A stretch of 36,598 nt of DNA from JABDGC01 sp964466595 (GTDB taxonomy: Bacteria > Pseudomonadota > Gammaproteobacteria > DSM-16500): assembly GCA_964466595.1 (NCBI GenBank), contig CAYXNR010000021.1, forward strand, positions 1 through 36,598. Reading direction: 5' to 3'. The notes beneath the pieces were generated by a model that searched no databases, was not told the DNA's origin, and saw only the letters and a list, made by a program, of their open reading frames with translations. This document shows positions 1 through 6,902 of the stretch, piece after piece (position 1 is the first letter of the stretch; each line of letters begins with the position of its first letter). The translations under genes were made by a program, and so were the position numbers.

Positions 1-56
1 GCTGGCATCCAGGCTTTTACCTGCCCTGGATTCCGGCTTAAAGCATGCCGGAATGC
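1..56. repeat. Palindromic intergenic repeat (REP-like)
   Basis: The segment begins GCTGGCATCCAGG, a core shared with the large palindrome at 14876-14940. It contains an 8-bp inverted pair, ATTCCGGC at 31-38 and GCCGGAAT at 47-54 (approximate to one base). This is the layout of the short palindromic repeats scattered through many Legionellales and other proteobacterial genomes. It lies downstream of the minus-strand lipoprotein gene. No coding capacity is seen here. Confidence 0.5.
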
Positions 57-112
57 CTTCTTCTCTAGCTTAACCGAATACTTACAAGGCTAAGCTAGAG
101 AAGAAGGCATTC
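51..112. repeat. 22-bp perfect inverted repeat, possible terminator
   Basis: Positions 51-72 and 91-112 are exact reverse complements (22 bp) separated by 18 nt. The right arm ends 7 bases before the stop codon of the minus-strand lipoprotein gene, so on the minus strand the stem forms immediately after that gene and could stop its transcription. There is no long T-tract, so a mobile or REP-type origin is equally possible. Confidence 0.7.
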
Positions 113-119
113 ACAAGCT
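106..119. repeat. 14-bp direct repeat, copy 1
   Basis: GGCATTCACAAGCT occurs here and again at 1491-1504 in the same orientation. The two copies bracket the DUF2807 lipoprotein gene and its upstream region. The first seven bases of this copy also belong to the right arm of the inverted repeat at 51-112. Confidence 0.65.
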
Positions 120-1358
120 CTAAGGCAGATAAGTCTCCGATCCAAAACGTTTAGCCTGTTTTTTCCGATAACGCAGTTCCTGGATGGGCGTGCGGGGCGG
201 CGGATCAAGCGGAATAATTACAGCATTATCATTTACATAAGGTGAAATCACATTGGGCCAGCCAAAAATATAAATACTGCTGTTATCGTCGGCGGCCGCA
301 AAAGCACGATCATCTGCTGTGGTATTAATGTGAGCCCACTCACGCGCTCGAGCATAGGTATAACGACTCAAGAGCTTACTTCCAGCAAAGATAGAGGATC
401 CACGGGCATCGATATAAAGGGTTTTGGTTTGTCCCGAAAGGCCAATCATCGCTTTATCGCGGAGGTAGGCATAAATATCCTGGCTCTTTACTTGGTCCAC
501 ATACACCCCGACATTGCCGCTTGCTGTCACCTGCTTCAGATTAACCAGGCCTTTTATACCAATCTTACCTAGTCCTTCTGCCCAAATAAAAAGTGAATTG
601 CTATCTGCACCAATAATATTGATATCTCCACTTCCGCTATGATTAATAGAAGCTACCCCGACTCGACCGCTGATATTCAACGTGCCGCTACCGCTGGAAT
701 CGATTTTTAAATGGGGCGTATAGGCTCCTAAAATAGTGATATCACCACTACCGCTTTGTTCTAGCTCACTGACATTGATTCTACCCGTTAAGATCAGATC
801 GCCACTGCCTGTCGAAGTTAAGCGCAGGGGATTCGCGCGAATAAATCGACCCTGAATTTTTCCACTGCCGTTTTGAATCAATTTTTGAAGATTGTGAATA
901 GCGATGCGAATAATCACATGTTGAGGGTCTTTGATCGCTGCACGATGGATATCTAGTCTATGATCTCTCACCTCGACCACGATTTGGCGTATTTCCTCAT
1001 TTGGACCATAAAGATAAACTGAATTATGCTGAAAACGGCCATCGATCTGTACTTGAAAATCGCCGTCCATCTTGATCTCCGTAAAATCAGGAACCTTAAC
1101 CATCATCGTACTCATTGCCTCAGAGTAAGGAGCCTGACGATTGGCACATTCGACTGCATTGGGGGTTCCGAACCACAGCCAGTTGTCGGCATGTTTTTTC
1201 CACTTTACCGGATCTTGGTCAATTTGTTCCTGCCAATTTTCCTGAAGGAGATTATTTTGAACTTGCGCTTGTACAAAATCGTGTGTATGGCTCACACAGG
1301 CAACAAGCCAAAAGAAGCTTAGTAGAAGAACAGTCTTTCCTAGGTATCGGATCTTCAT
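120..1358 (-). CDS. DUF2807/GIN-domain lipoprotein, surface or periplasmic
   Basis: The 412-residue product begins with a lipoprotein signal: a basic start, a hydrophobic stretch and a lipobox ending LVAC at about residue 21. It should therefore be lipid-anchored on the periplasmic side or at the outer membrane. From about residue 90 to 330 it carries repeated short beta-strand units with GSGS/SGSGD turns, typical of the DUF2807 (putative auto-transporter adhesin, head GIN) family, which forms beta-helix-like folds. The molecular role of the family is poorly known. I chose the ATG at 1358 over an in-frame TTG one codon upstream, because a GGGAG-like ribosome site lies about 8 nt before it. 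The gene is divergent from icmW and bracketed by 14-bp direct repeats. It has no recognised role in secretion. Confidence 0.75.
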   Translation of the reverse strand: MKIRYLGKTVLLLSFFWLVACVSHTHDFVQAQVQNNLLQENWQEQIDQDPVKWKKHADNWLWFGTPNAVECANRQAPYSEAMSTMMVKVPDFTEIKMDGDFQVQIDGRFQHNSVYLYGPNEEIRQIVVEVRDHRLDIHRAAIKDPQHVIIRIAIHNLQKLIQNGSGKIQGRFIRANPLRLTSTGSGDLILTGRINVSELEQSGSGDITILGAYTPHLKIDSSGSGTLNISGRVGVASINHSGSGDINIIGADSNSLFIWAEGLGKIGIKGLVNLKQVTASGNVGVYVDQVKSQDIYAYLRDKAMIGLSGQTKTLYIDARGSSIFAGSKLLSRYTYARAREWAHINTTADDRAFAAADDNSSIYIFGWPNVISPYVNDNAVIIPLDPPPRTPIQELRYRKKQAKRFGSETYLP

Positions 1359-1393
1359 CAAAACTCCCAGAGGAGGAGGCCATTAAATTAAAG

Positions 1394-1422
1394 TTTATAC
1401 GATAATACAAATACCGTATACT
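1394..1422 (+). promoter_or_regulatory. Candidate promoter for icmW
   Basis: TTTATA at 1394-1399 and TATACT at 1417-1422 are separated by 17 nt, a sigma70-like arrangement with a strong -10 and a weak -35. The element lies about 90 bases upstream of icmW. The assignment rests on spacing and the -10 match alone. Confidence 0.35.
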
Positions 1423-1490
1423 AGTATGCAGAAATCAGCGCCGAAGAGCTTCCCTGCCATTTCGCTTCATTCAGGATGACTGGTTTTTCA

Positions 1491-1504
1491 GGCATTCACA
1501 AGCT
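1491..1504. repeat. 14-bp direct repeat, copy 2
   Basis: Second copy of GGCATTCACAAGCT, identical to 106-119. It ends 9 bases before the icmW start codon and so lies in the icmW leader; the following GGAA serves as a weak ribosome site. Confidence 0.65.
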
Positions 1505-1513
1505 GGAACCCTT

Positions 1514-1963
1514 ATGCCTAAATTGGATTTACAAGCTTCTCATGAATATTGGAAAAATTACGACGATCCAATGATTTATCGTGTCGTCTCCTTTATGGAA
1601 ACAGCAGAAGATTGGGCTCGCGACGGCGATCCGGCTCTCGAACAAGCGATCACGAGCCTTGGCGAAACCCTCGATCTCATATCAAAATTTGAATTAAGCA
1701 AAGAAGACCTTTTCATTACCCTTTGCGCTCATATCAAAACTTCTCGCATTTTGAGACTCTTACAAGCCATTGATAGCATCGATCCCGGCTCGGCCTCTAA
1801 ATTATTGATGTACGCTGAAGAAAACAATACCCCCGAAAACCAAATGGCCAGCCTATTTTTAAGAAGAAATATTGTTTTTGAACGCCTGCGCTTACTGGCA
1901 CGCGTTTTCGCTGTAGATCGCTTCGAATTAGTCTTAAAAGCCTTAGAACAAGAACAGATTTAG
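1514..1963 (+). CDS. icmW: IcmW, Dot/Icm type IV adaptor
   Basis: This 149-residue cytoplasmic protein matches IcmW in length and in conserved segments: an N-terminal YW...DPMIYRV..FME block, a central RLLQAIDSIDPGSAS block and a C-terminal RRNIVFERLRLLARVF block. In Legionella, IcmW pairs with the small acidic chaperone IcmS and docks on the DotL/DotM/DotN coupling complex to deliver effectors that lack a simple C-terminal signal. Here it heads a three-gene plus-strand cluster with an unnamed gene and icmX. IcmS is not encoded in this window, so the partner must lie elsewhere. Legionella icmW is next to icmV and dotA, but here the upstream neighbour is an unrelated lipoprotein gene. Confidence 0.95.
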   Translation: MPKLDLQASHEYWKNYDDPMIYRVVSFMETAEDWARDGDPALEQAITSLGETLDLISKFELSKEDLFITLCAHIKTSRILRLLQAIDSIDPGSASKLLMYAEENNTPENQMASLFLRRNIVFERLRLLARVFAVDRFELVLKALEQEQI

Positions 1964-1998
1964 AGAGGATCTCATCTTATTAAAATGGAGTAGGTTTG

Positions 1999-2553
1999 AT
2001 GTTAAAAAAAATACTGCTGGCTATGGCAATGATAGGCGTAGCTTTTCTTACTGGGTATACCGCCGCACAATCCCATTTTCTGAAAAAAACGCCGGAACTT
2101 TTTTCGGAACGCTTAGCAAGCAACGCTAGCCCAGAAAAAAACATCCTCTCACCTAGTGAATTTGAAAGCCAAACACAGCAAATACAGGAAAAAAAGAATC
2201 AAACTCTTTCTGGGCAACTAAAAGAGGAACTCGCTAAAATACCGCCTACGCCGCCACCTACCCTGCCTTCCAGTACTTCACCTTCCGCCGAAGGCACGGC
2301 GCCTGAAGTCAATTCGCAAGCTCCCTCTCCGAACAACCCGGCTGCAGCTACCGCCCCCACGGCAACAGCACCAACAGCTGCACCACAAGGACCGGCCCCA
2401 GCCACGCCACCTCTTCCGGCTACGCCTTCACAGTCGGAGGTCTATACCGGCTTTCAAAATGACAATTCAAACCAAAACCAAAATCAAAATCAGAACCAGA
2501 ACCAAAATCAAAGTCAACAACCCGCATCCTCTGGCTGGAATATTCAATATTGA
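1999..2553 (+). CDS. Membrane-anchored Pro-rich, Asn/Gln-repeat protein between icmW and icmX
   Basis: I do not recognise this 184-residue product as a named family. It has one N-terminal hydrophobic segment (about residues 5-23) that could be a signal anchor or an uncleaved signal peptide. A short helical, charged stretch follows (about 35-80), then a Pro/Ala/Thr/Ser-rich region (about 82-150), an Asn-Gln repeat (about 158-172) and a short tail ending in WNIQY. The low-complexity part looks extended and periplasmic. The ATG at 1999 is preferred over the TTG one codon upstream; GGAG at 1987-1990 is its ribosome site. It lies 35 bases after icmW and 18 before icmX, so it is very likely cotranscribed with both. 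From memory, Coxiella also has a small uncharacterised gene at this position, which would make it a candidate conserved T4BSS accessory. Confidence 0.8.
   Translation: MLKKILLAMAMIGVAFLTGYTAAQSHFLKKTPELFSERLASNASPEKNILSPSEFESQTQQIQEKKNQTLSGQLKEELAKIPPTPPPTLPSSTSPSAEGTAPEVNSQAPSPNNPAAATAPTATAPTAAPQGPAPATPPLPATPSQSEVYTGFQNDNSNQNQNQNQNQNQNQSQQPASSGWNIQY
2470..2511 (+). repeat. AAYCAR hexamer tandem repeat coding Asn-Gln
   Basis: About seven imperfect copies of a 6-bp unit (AAC/AAT followed by CAA/CAG) encode alternating Asn and Gln near the C terminus of the unnamed protein. Synonymous variation among the copies indicates protein-level selection or an old expansion, not a recent slippage tract. 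Copy-number change would keep the reading frame. Confidence 0.85.
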
Positions 2554-2571
2554 TGTAATAGGAGCTTAAAT

Positions 2572-3471
2572 ATGCGTAAGATTTATAAAAAATTAAAACC
2601 CTGGGGAAGCATTCTGGTTTCTCTCAGCCTCTCAACTGCTTTTTTCACTCAAACTGCAAAAGCAGATATGGTTGATGTTCCCTATTTAACGAACATTCAA
2701 AATTATACTAACAGTATCCTGAACATCATTAACCAATTACCCACCTATCTTGCCGACCTTCCTATTCTGGCAAAAACCTTTTTAGCAGCTGATAATGCCT
2801 CCGGCGATCCTGTAAATTGGACTGCCAATTGGAGTAATGAACAAAATTGGCTATCTACTCTCGGCGGAAATGCGCTTAGTAACGAGGCTAATCAAACTGC
2901 TTTACAAACCAGTTTGCTAACCACCTTTTTTGGAGCTGCCGGCAATCCACAAAATATTAATGATCTCAGTTATACGACCTTATTAGGAAATCTCTTATTA
3001 TCTCCTGACCCACGCTCTAACGCGAACCCTTCTTTGAATTATTTGATGAATGCTGCTGGCCTGAATATCAACTATCCAGCCCCGAGCATTGGCTGGCGCG
3101 GTAATCAACAAGCCCAGAAAAATTATACTCAATTTTATAATACGATCATCTCTGTCCAAACTTACAATGCCTATGTCCTCAGTCGTCTCTATGCGGATAG
3201 TCAAACACTCGCCACAGACAACTCTCTCCGCAAACAATTAATCACCCAATCCAGTAACTCTAGCTGGTTTACTTCTGTGATCACTAATGATTTAGGTTGG
3301 GTCTTTCGGCAAATTCTGCTTTATAGCTCGCAAAATTATGTCTTGATGGATCAACTGGTTCAGTCGCAAAAACAAATGACCGCTGCCCTCGCCATGACCA
3401 ATGCCTTGTTAATTGCAAATAGCGGATTTCAGGCGAGCACCTTATTATCGAAGGCTCAGGGCGGAGCTTAA
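2572..3471 (+). CDS. icmX: IcmX, periplasmic/secreted Dot/Icm protein
   Basis: The 299-residue protein begins with a Sec-type signal peptide (about residues 1-31, basic KKLK followed by a hydrophobic core and AKA). The mature part is rich in Asn, Leu, Ser and Tyr, and its position after icmW supports IcmX. In Legionella IcmX is a soluble periplasmic protein needed for effector translocation and vacuole formation, with a truncated form released to the medium. This copy is clearly shorter than the roughly 466-residue Legionella form as I remember it, so it may lack an N-terminal extension. TAGGAGC provides a good ribosome site. The gene converges with yicC. Confidence 0.82.
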   Translation: MRKIYKKLKPWGSILVSLSLSTAFFTQTAKADMVDVPYLTNIQNYTNSILNIINQLPTYLADLPILAKTFLAADNASGDPVNWTANWSNEQNWLSTLGGNALSNEANQTALQTSLLTTFFGAAGNPQNINDLSYTTLLGNLLLSPDPRSNANPSLNYLMNAAGLNINYPAPSIGWRGNQQAQKNYTQFYNTIISVQTYNAYVLSRLYADSQTLATDNSLRKQLITQSSNSSWFTSVITNDLGWVFRQILLYSSQNYVLMDQLVQSQKQMTAALAMTNALLIANSGFQASTLLSKAQGGA

Positions 3472-3477
3472 GAGGCG

Positions 3478-3503
3478 AGACCTCATGCTCTGGCTTGAGG
3501 TCT
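3478..3503. terminator. Hairpin between convergent icmX and yicC
   Basis: AGACCTCA at 3478-3485 and TGAGGTCT at 3496-3503 form a perfect 8-bp stem with a 10-nt loop, 6 bases after the icmX stop. Neither strand has a good T-tract after the stem, so efficient intrinsic termination is uncertain. Confidence 0.45.
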
Positions 3504-3525
3504 GAGACAAAGACTGCAGTCAAAT

Positions 3526-4392
3526 TTATTCTATATTTTGCATCTGCTCTCGAAGCTGCTCTATTAATACTTTCATCTCAAGAGAGGCGCGCGTGGTATC
3601 GACATCTACGGATTTTGCCCCTAAGGTGTTGGCCTCGCGATTCAGTTCTTGCATCAAGAAGTCCAAACGCCGACCAATCAGGCCGCCTTCTTTTAAAATC
3701 CGTCGAACCTCTGCAACATGGGTTTCGATACGTTCAATTTCTTCGGTCACATCGATTTTTTGAGAAAACATTACCATTTCTTGCTCTAAACGTTGCTTAT
3801 CCATTTCAAGCCCCGCATCATGAAAATGCTTTAATAATCTTTCACGTTGAAACTTCACAATAAACGGTAAACGCTCCTTAGCTTTTCCTAATTCTTTTTG
3901 AAGCTCATCGAGGCGATGCAAGAAAATAACTTTTAGCTCTTCGCCCTCTCTCTGACGCATAGTAAGCAAATCTTGAAGAGCGAGCTTGAGAAGCTTCATA
4001 AACTCTGGATAAATGCTTTCCAAATTAATTTCACTGCTCTGCATAACGCCTGGCCACTGGAGTATATCCATTGAATTGATCGTAAGGGGACCGGGCAGCG
4101 ACGAAACAAGCTCACGGTTAAGCTCGACCAGTCGCTTGATTAAGGCGGGATTCACCTGCAAAGAGGCCTCTGTCGTTGCGCCGGGTTGAAAACGAAAATA
4201 ACATTCCACCTTGCCCCGTTTCAGCTGTTCGCGAAGGACTTCTTGCATGGCTTGCTCTAAGCCACTCAAAGCCTCGGGAAGGTGGATACGAAACTCAAGA
4301 TAACGATGATTCACTGATCTCATTTCACAGACCGCCGAACCCCACTCTCCATGACTCTGCGCACGAGCAAAGGCTGTCATACTCTGTATCAT
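3526..4392 (-). CDS. yicC: YicC-family endoribonuclease
   Basis: The 288-residue protein starts with the family signature MIQSMTAFARA and a SVNHRYLEFRIHLPE segment. It ends with the conserved DFLMQELNREANTLGAK block and a C-terminal helix, spanning both YicC domains (N-terminal YicC-like and C-terminal DUF1732). Members are cytoplasmic endoribonucleases; in E. coli YicC acts on small RNAs such as RyhB. It is the last gene of the hemB-ubiC-ubiA-pdxB-yicC run, starting 5 bases after the pdxB stop, so it is likely translationally coupled. This is not its usual neighbourhood (often near gmk or rph), so its place here looks lineage-specific. Confidence 0.92.
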   Translation of the reverse strand: MIQSMTAFARAQSHGEWGSAVCEMRSVNHRYLEFRIHLPEALSGLEQAMQEVLREQLKRGKVECYFRFQPGATTEASLQVNPALIKRLVELNRELVSSLPGPLTINSMDILQWPGVMQSSEINLESIYPEFMKLLKLALQDLLTMRQREGEELKVIFLHRLDELQKELGKAKERLPFIVKFQRERLLKHFHDAGLEMDKQRLEQEMVMFSQKIDVTEEIERIETHVAEVRRILKEGGLIGRRLDFLMQELNREANTLGAKSVDVDTTRASLEMKVLIEQLREQMQNIE

Positions 4393-4397
4393 AGTTG

Positions 4398-5561
4398 CTA
4401 CTCTTCAATGGTTATTCCGAGCTGTTCTACAATATGGCGATCTTCTTCTTTCAGGCGAAGCCGAGAAACGACCGTTGAACTCAATTCATGCCGCTGAATT
4501 CGATCCCCGATATATTGTTGACGCAATTCGTCAAATAGTGTCGCGCATTTCCCCGCGCCATTCAATAAGACATTTTTTGTTAATAAAGTCTGCTTCATCG
4601 CCTGCGTGGCTAAGAGAGGATTAAAAATAGACAAGACCACTTCCTGCCAACTCAGCTCTCTGCCTTCAAAGGAGAGTTTATTGCGTGGCAAGGCGGGAAA
4701 AGCTTTTATTTTTGCTTGAAACAGCTGCAATTCACAACAGGCGCGGTAAATCATTTCGATTCCCCGATAACGCGCTTCGAGAGAATAGCCAGCAAGATGC
4801 GGAGTGGCAATAAAAGCGCTTTGCAAACTATTCAAATTAATTGCCGGCTCTCCTTCAAAGACATCAAAACAATAAAGCCAGGGCGGAGACTGCCCCTCTA
4901 GGCTAGAAAAATCTACAACCGCTCCACGGCTAGTATTCAGTAAAACACAAGGTCCCCTCTCTTTCTGTAGAAAGGCGGAATCAATGAGATGATAAGTTGG
5001 ATGGCTGCCAGAATACAAAAGCGGCGTATGCAAGCTAAGCAGGTCCAGATTTTTAAAATCAGCTAAGGCTGTCGAAGAAAAATTTTTTTCTTGTTCCGCT
5101 CGAGGCGGATCACAGAGCGTTACCTTATAAGCTAATTTTTTACAGCGCTCTGCTACGCGTCCTCCCACCTGGCCTACCCCGACTAGGCCAATACGCAATG
5201 AAGAAGGGGGCAGTAAGTGCTGTTTCTGCAAAGCAGCTACGACAGCGATGACATAATCGGCAACGGGTTCCGCATTATAGCCGGCAGCAGAACGCCATAA
5301 GATGCCAGCCTTCTCAAGCCAGGCGAGATCAAGATGATCAAGACCGGTTGTAACCGTCCCCACGAGCTTAACAGCTGTCCCCTGCAGTAAATTTTCATCG
5401 ACTCGTGTAAGCGAACGCACAAATAAGAGATCGGCATCAAGCAAATCAGCCCGCTCAATTAAACGACCGGGCTTTAAAACTAAGTCGCCTTCCTCTCCAA
5501 AATACTCGCGAACAAAGGGCAGATCGATATCTGCCACAATTTTCAATTTATGTTTGTGCAA
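4398..5561 (-). CDS. pdxB: Erythronate-4-phosphate dehydrogenase
   Basis: At 387 residues this matches PdxB, which oxidises 4-phosphoerythronate in the DXP-dependent pyridoxal phosphate pathway. It has a D-2-hydroxyacid dehydrogenase catalytic domain split around a Rossmann fold (GLVGVGQVGGRVAERC, about residues 124-139), the LNTSRGAVVD segment, a catalytic His in TPHLAGYS, and a C-terminal dimerisation region (about 290-387). The start at 5561 is TTG and overlaps the ubiA 3' end by 14 bases. A second TTG five codons downstream (5546) would align better with E. coli PdxB, which begins directly with a KI(L/V)VD strand. Neither choice is an ATG. Confidence 0.92.
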   Translation of the reverse strand: MHKHKLKIVADIDLPFVREYFGEEGDLVLKPGRLIERADLLDADLLFVRSLTRVDENLLQGTAVKLVGTVTTGLDHLDLAWLEKAGILWRSAAGYNAEPVADYVIAVVAALQKQHLLPPSSLRIGLVGVGQVGGRVAERCKKLAYKVTLCDPPRAEQEKNFSSTALADFKNLDLLSLHTPLLYSGSHPTYHLIDSAFLQKERGPCVLLNTSRGAVVDFSSLEGQSPPWLYCFDVFEGEPAINLNSLQSAFIATPHLAGYSLEARYRGIEMIYRACCELQLFQAKIKAFPALPRNKLSFEGRELSWQEVVLSIFNPLLATQAMKQTLLTKNVLLNGAGKCATLFDELRQQYIGDRIQRHELSSTVVSRLRLKEEDRHIVEQLGITIEE

Positions 5562-6402
5562 GATAGATACCCATAAAAATCACTGCCCCAACCCAATTGT
5601 TATTGAGAAAAGCTTTGAAGCATCCTTCCTTTCCCCCTCTTCGAATCAAACTTTGTTGATAGCAAAATAAGAGAGCGCTGAGTATGAGGCTGCCATAATA
5701 AGCAAGGCCTAAATTAAAAATCTGACCAACCACAGTTAGAGCAAGCAGAAAAATGCCTTGTAAAATACTGGTGATTAATTTATCCGCCTTCCCAAATAAA
5801 ATAGCGCTTGAGTATAAACCGAGCTTCAGATCATCTTCCCGATCAACCATGGCATAGAAGGTATCGTAAATAATTGGCCATAATAGGGCTGTAAAAAATA
5901 AAAACCAAGCCTGCCAGCTGAGCGCCCCTTGCTCTGCGGCAAAAGCCATGGGAATTCCCCAAGTAAAGGCGAGCCCCAGCCCCAGCTGTGGTAGGGGTGC
6001 AAAACGTTTCATAAAAGGATAAAAAATCGTGAGACAGAGGCCAAAGCTAGCATAAAGAAGCGTCAGTCTATTTAACTGCAAGACCAGCCATAAAGCCAAG
6101 CAAGAGAGCAGGCAAAACAAAATTAAGGCCTCCATCACCGTAACTTTGCCGGTGGCTACAGGCCGCTCTTGTGTCCGTTGCACGCGACCATCGAAATTTC
6201 GATCAGCAAAGTCATTAATCACACAACCGGCAGAACGCATCAGAATAACGCCGCTCACAAAAATAAAAAGGGAAGGGGCGCTTGGTCTGCCGGCACTTGC
6301 AAGCCACAAAGCCCACAAGGTAGGCCATAGCAATAACAAGAAGCCAATCGGCTGATGTAAACGCATTAAATAAGCATATTGTTTTAAACGTTCTATGAAC
6401 AT
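5548..6402 (-). CDS. ubiA: 4-hydroxybenzoate polyprenyltransferase
   Basis: This integral membrane prenyltransferase attaches the polyprenyl tail to 4-hydroxybenzoate in ubiquinone synthesis. Both Asp-rich prenyl-diphosphate/Mg sites are present: NDFADRNFDGRVQRTQERP in the N-terminal half and YDTFYAMVDREDD in the C-terminal half, among about eight to nine hydrophobic segments. I start it at the ATG at 6402, giving 284 residues that begin MFIERLKQYAYLMRLHQPIG, as expected for the family. A longer open frame to 6495 would add an unrelated 31-residue extension inside ubiC. The chosen start overlaps the ubiC stop by 10 bases, suggesting coupling, and ubiC supplies its substrate. Confidence 0.95.
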   Translation of the reverse strand: MFIERLKQYAYLMRLHQPIGFLLLLWPTLWALWLASAGRPSAPSLFIFVSGVILMRSAGCVINDFADRNFDGRVQRTQERPVATGKVTVMEALILFCLLSCLALWLVLQLNRLTLLYASFGLCLTIFYPFMKRFAPLPQLGLGLAFTWGIPMAFAAEQGALSWQAWFLFFTALLWPIIYDTFYAMVDREDDLKLGLYSSAILFGKADKLITSILQGIFLLALTVVGQIFNLGLAYYGSLILSALLFCYQQSLIRRGGKEGCFKAFLNNNWVGAVIFMGIYLAQT

Positions 6403-6902
6403 AGTAATTCTAGCCTTCGAATAAAGGGCGGTAAAAATACTTCGGTTAATAATAAAGGTTTTTCCTTCACATAAAAGAAGGATTGACGTTGCCATAGCTC
6501 GTCCGCGGAATATTGCAACATGCGGCAGGTCTTGATTTCAAAAGCACTGCGAACGATTCGCGGGTAGGAAAATAAAACAGAACCCAGCGAGGCACTACCG
6601 AGAAAAGCTAAGCGTCGCTCTTTTCCGGTGAGAGTAGAAAGGGGAATCGTGGTACGAGCAAACATCAGGGCTTCATTTGCAACTCGGATTTCAACCTCGC
6701 GGATAAAGGCATAGCGACGTGGCGTAAAGCTCAAAGTAGCGCGATCTGCCTGCAAGGGATAGCTAAAGTCTTGTCGCAAGACCTTGACGATGGGAAAAAG
6801 CTGATACTGCCTTAAGCGCTGAATAAAAGACCCCGGATCCTGAAGCCAAGCTTGCAGGGAAAGGCTCGGGGTCATTTTTCTATCGAAGCTAGGCGCTCTC
6901 AT
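6393..6902 (-). CDS. ubiC: Chorismate lyase
   Basis: The 169-residue product fits chorismate pyruvate-lyase, which splits chorismate to 4-hydroxybenzoate and pyruvate at the start of ubiquinone synthesis. Supporting features are a WLQDPGSFIQRL N-terminal helix, a REVEIR segment carrying the Arg expected at the active site, ARTTIP, a LGSVLF segment, and the C-terminal TEVFLPP with the conserved catalytic Glu. Overall similarity to E. coli is modest, but placement immediately before ubiA is strong support. The ATG at 6902 overlaps hemB by 14 bases; a later ATG at 6875 would avoid the overlap but shorten the N terminus. Confidence 0.87.
   Translation of the reverse strand: MRAPSFDRKMTPSLSLQAWLQDPGSFIQRLRQYQLFPIVKVLRQDFSYPLQADRATLSFTPRRYAFIREVEIRVANEALMFARTTIPLSTLTGKERRLAFLGSASLGSVLFSYPRIVRSAFEIKTCRMLQYSADELWQRQSFFYVKEKPLLLTEVFLPPFIRRLELLCS

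Noticed and set aside
2199..2405. Minus-strand Gly/Ala-rich frame
   Set aside because: It is the antisense shadow of the Pro/Ala-rich segment of the gene between icmW and icmX.
3495..3863. 122-codon plus-strand frame
   Set aside because: It lies antisense to yicC, which has a clear family match over its whole length.
6403..6495. N-terminal extension of ubiA
   Set aside because: The extra 31 residues lie inside ubiC, and the family start MFIERLKQYAYLMRLHQPIG begins at 6402.
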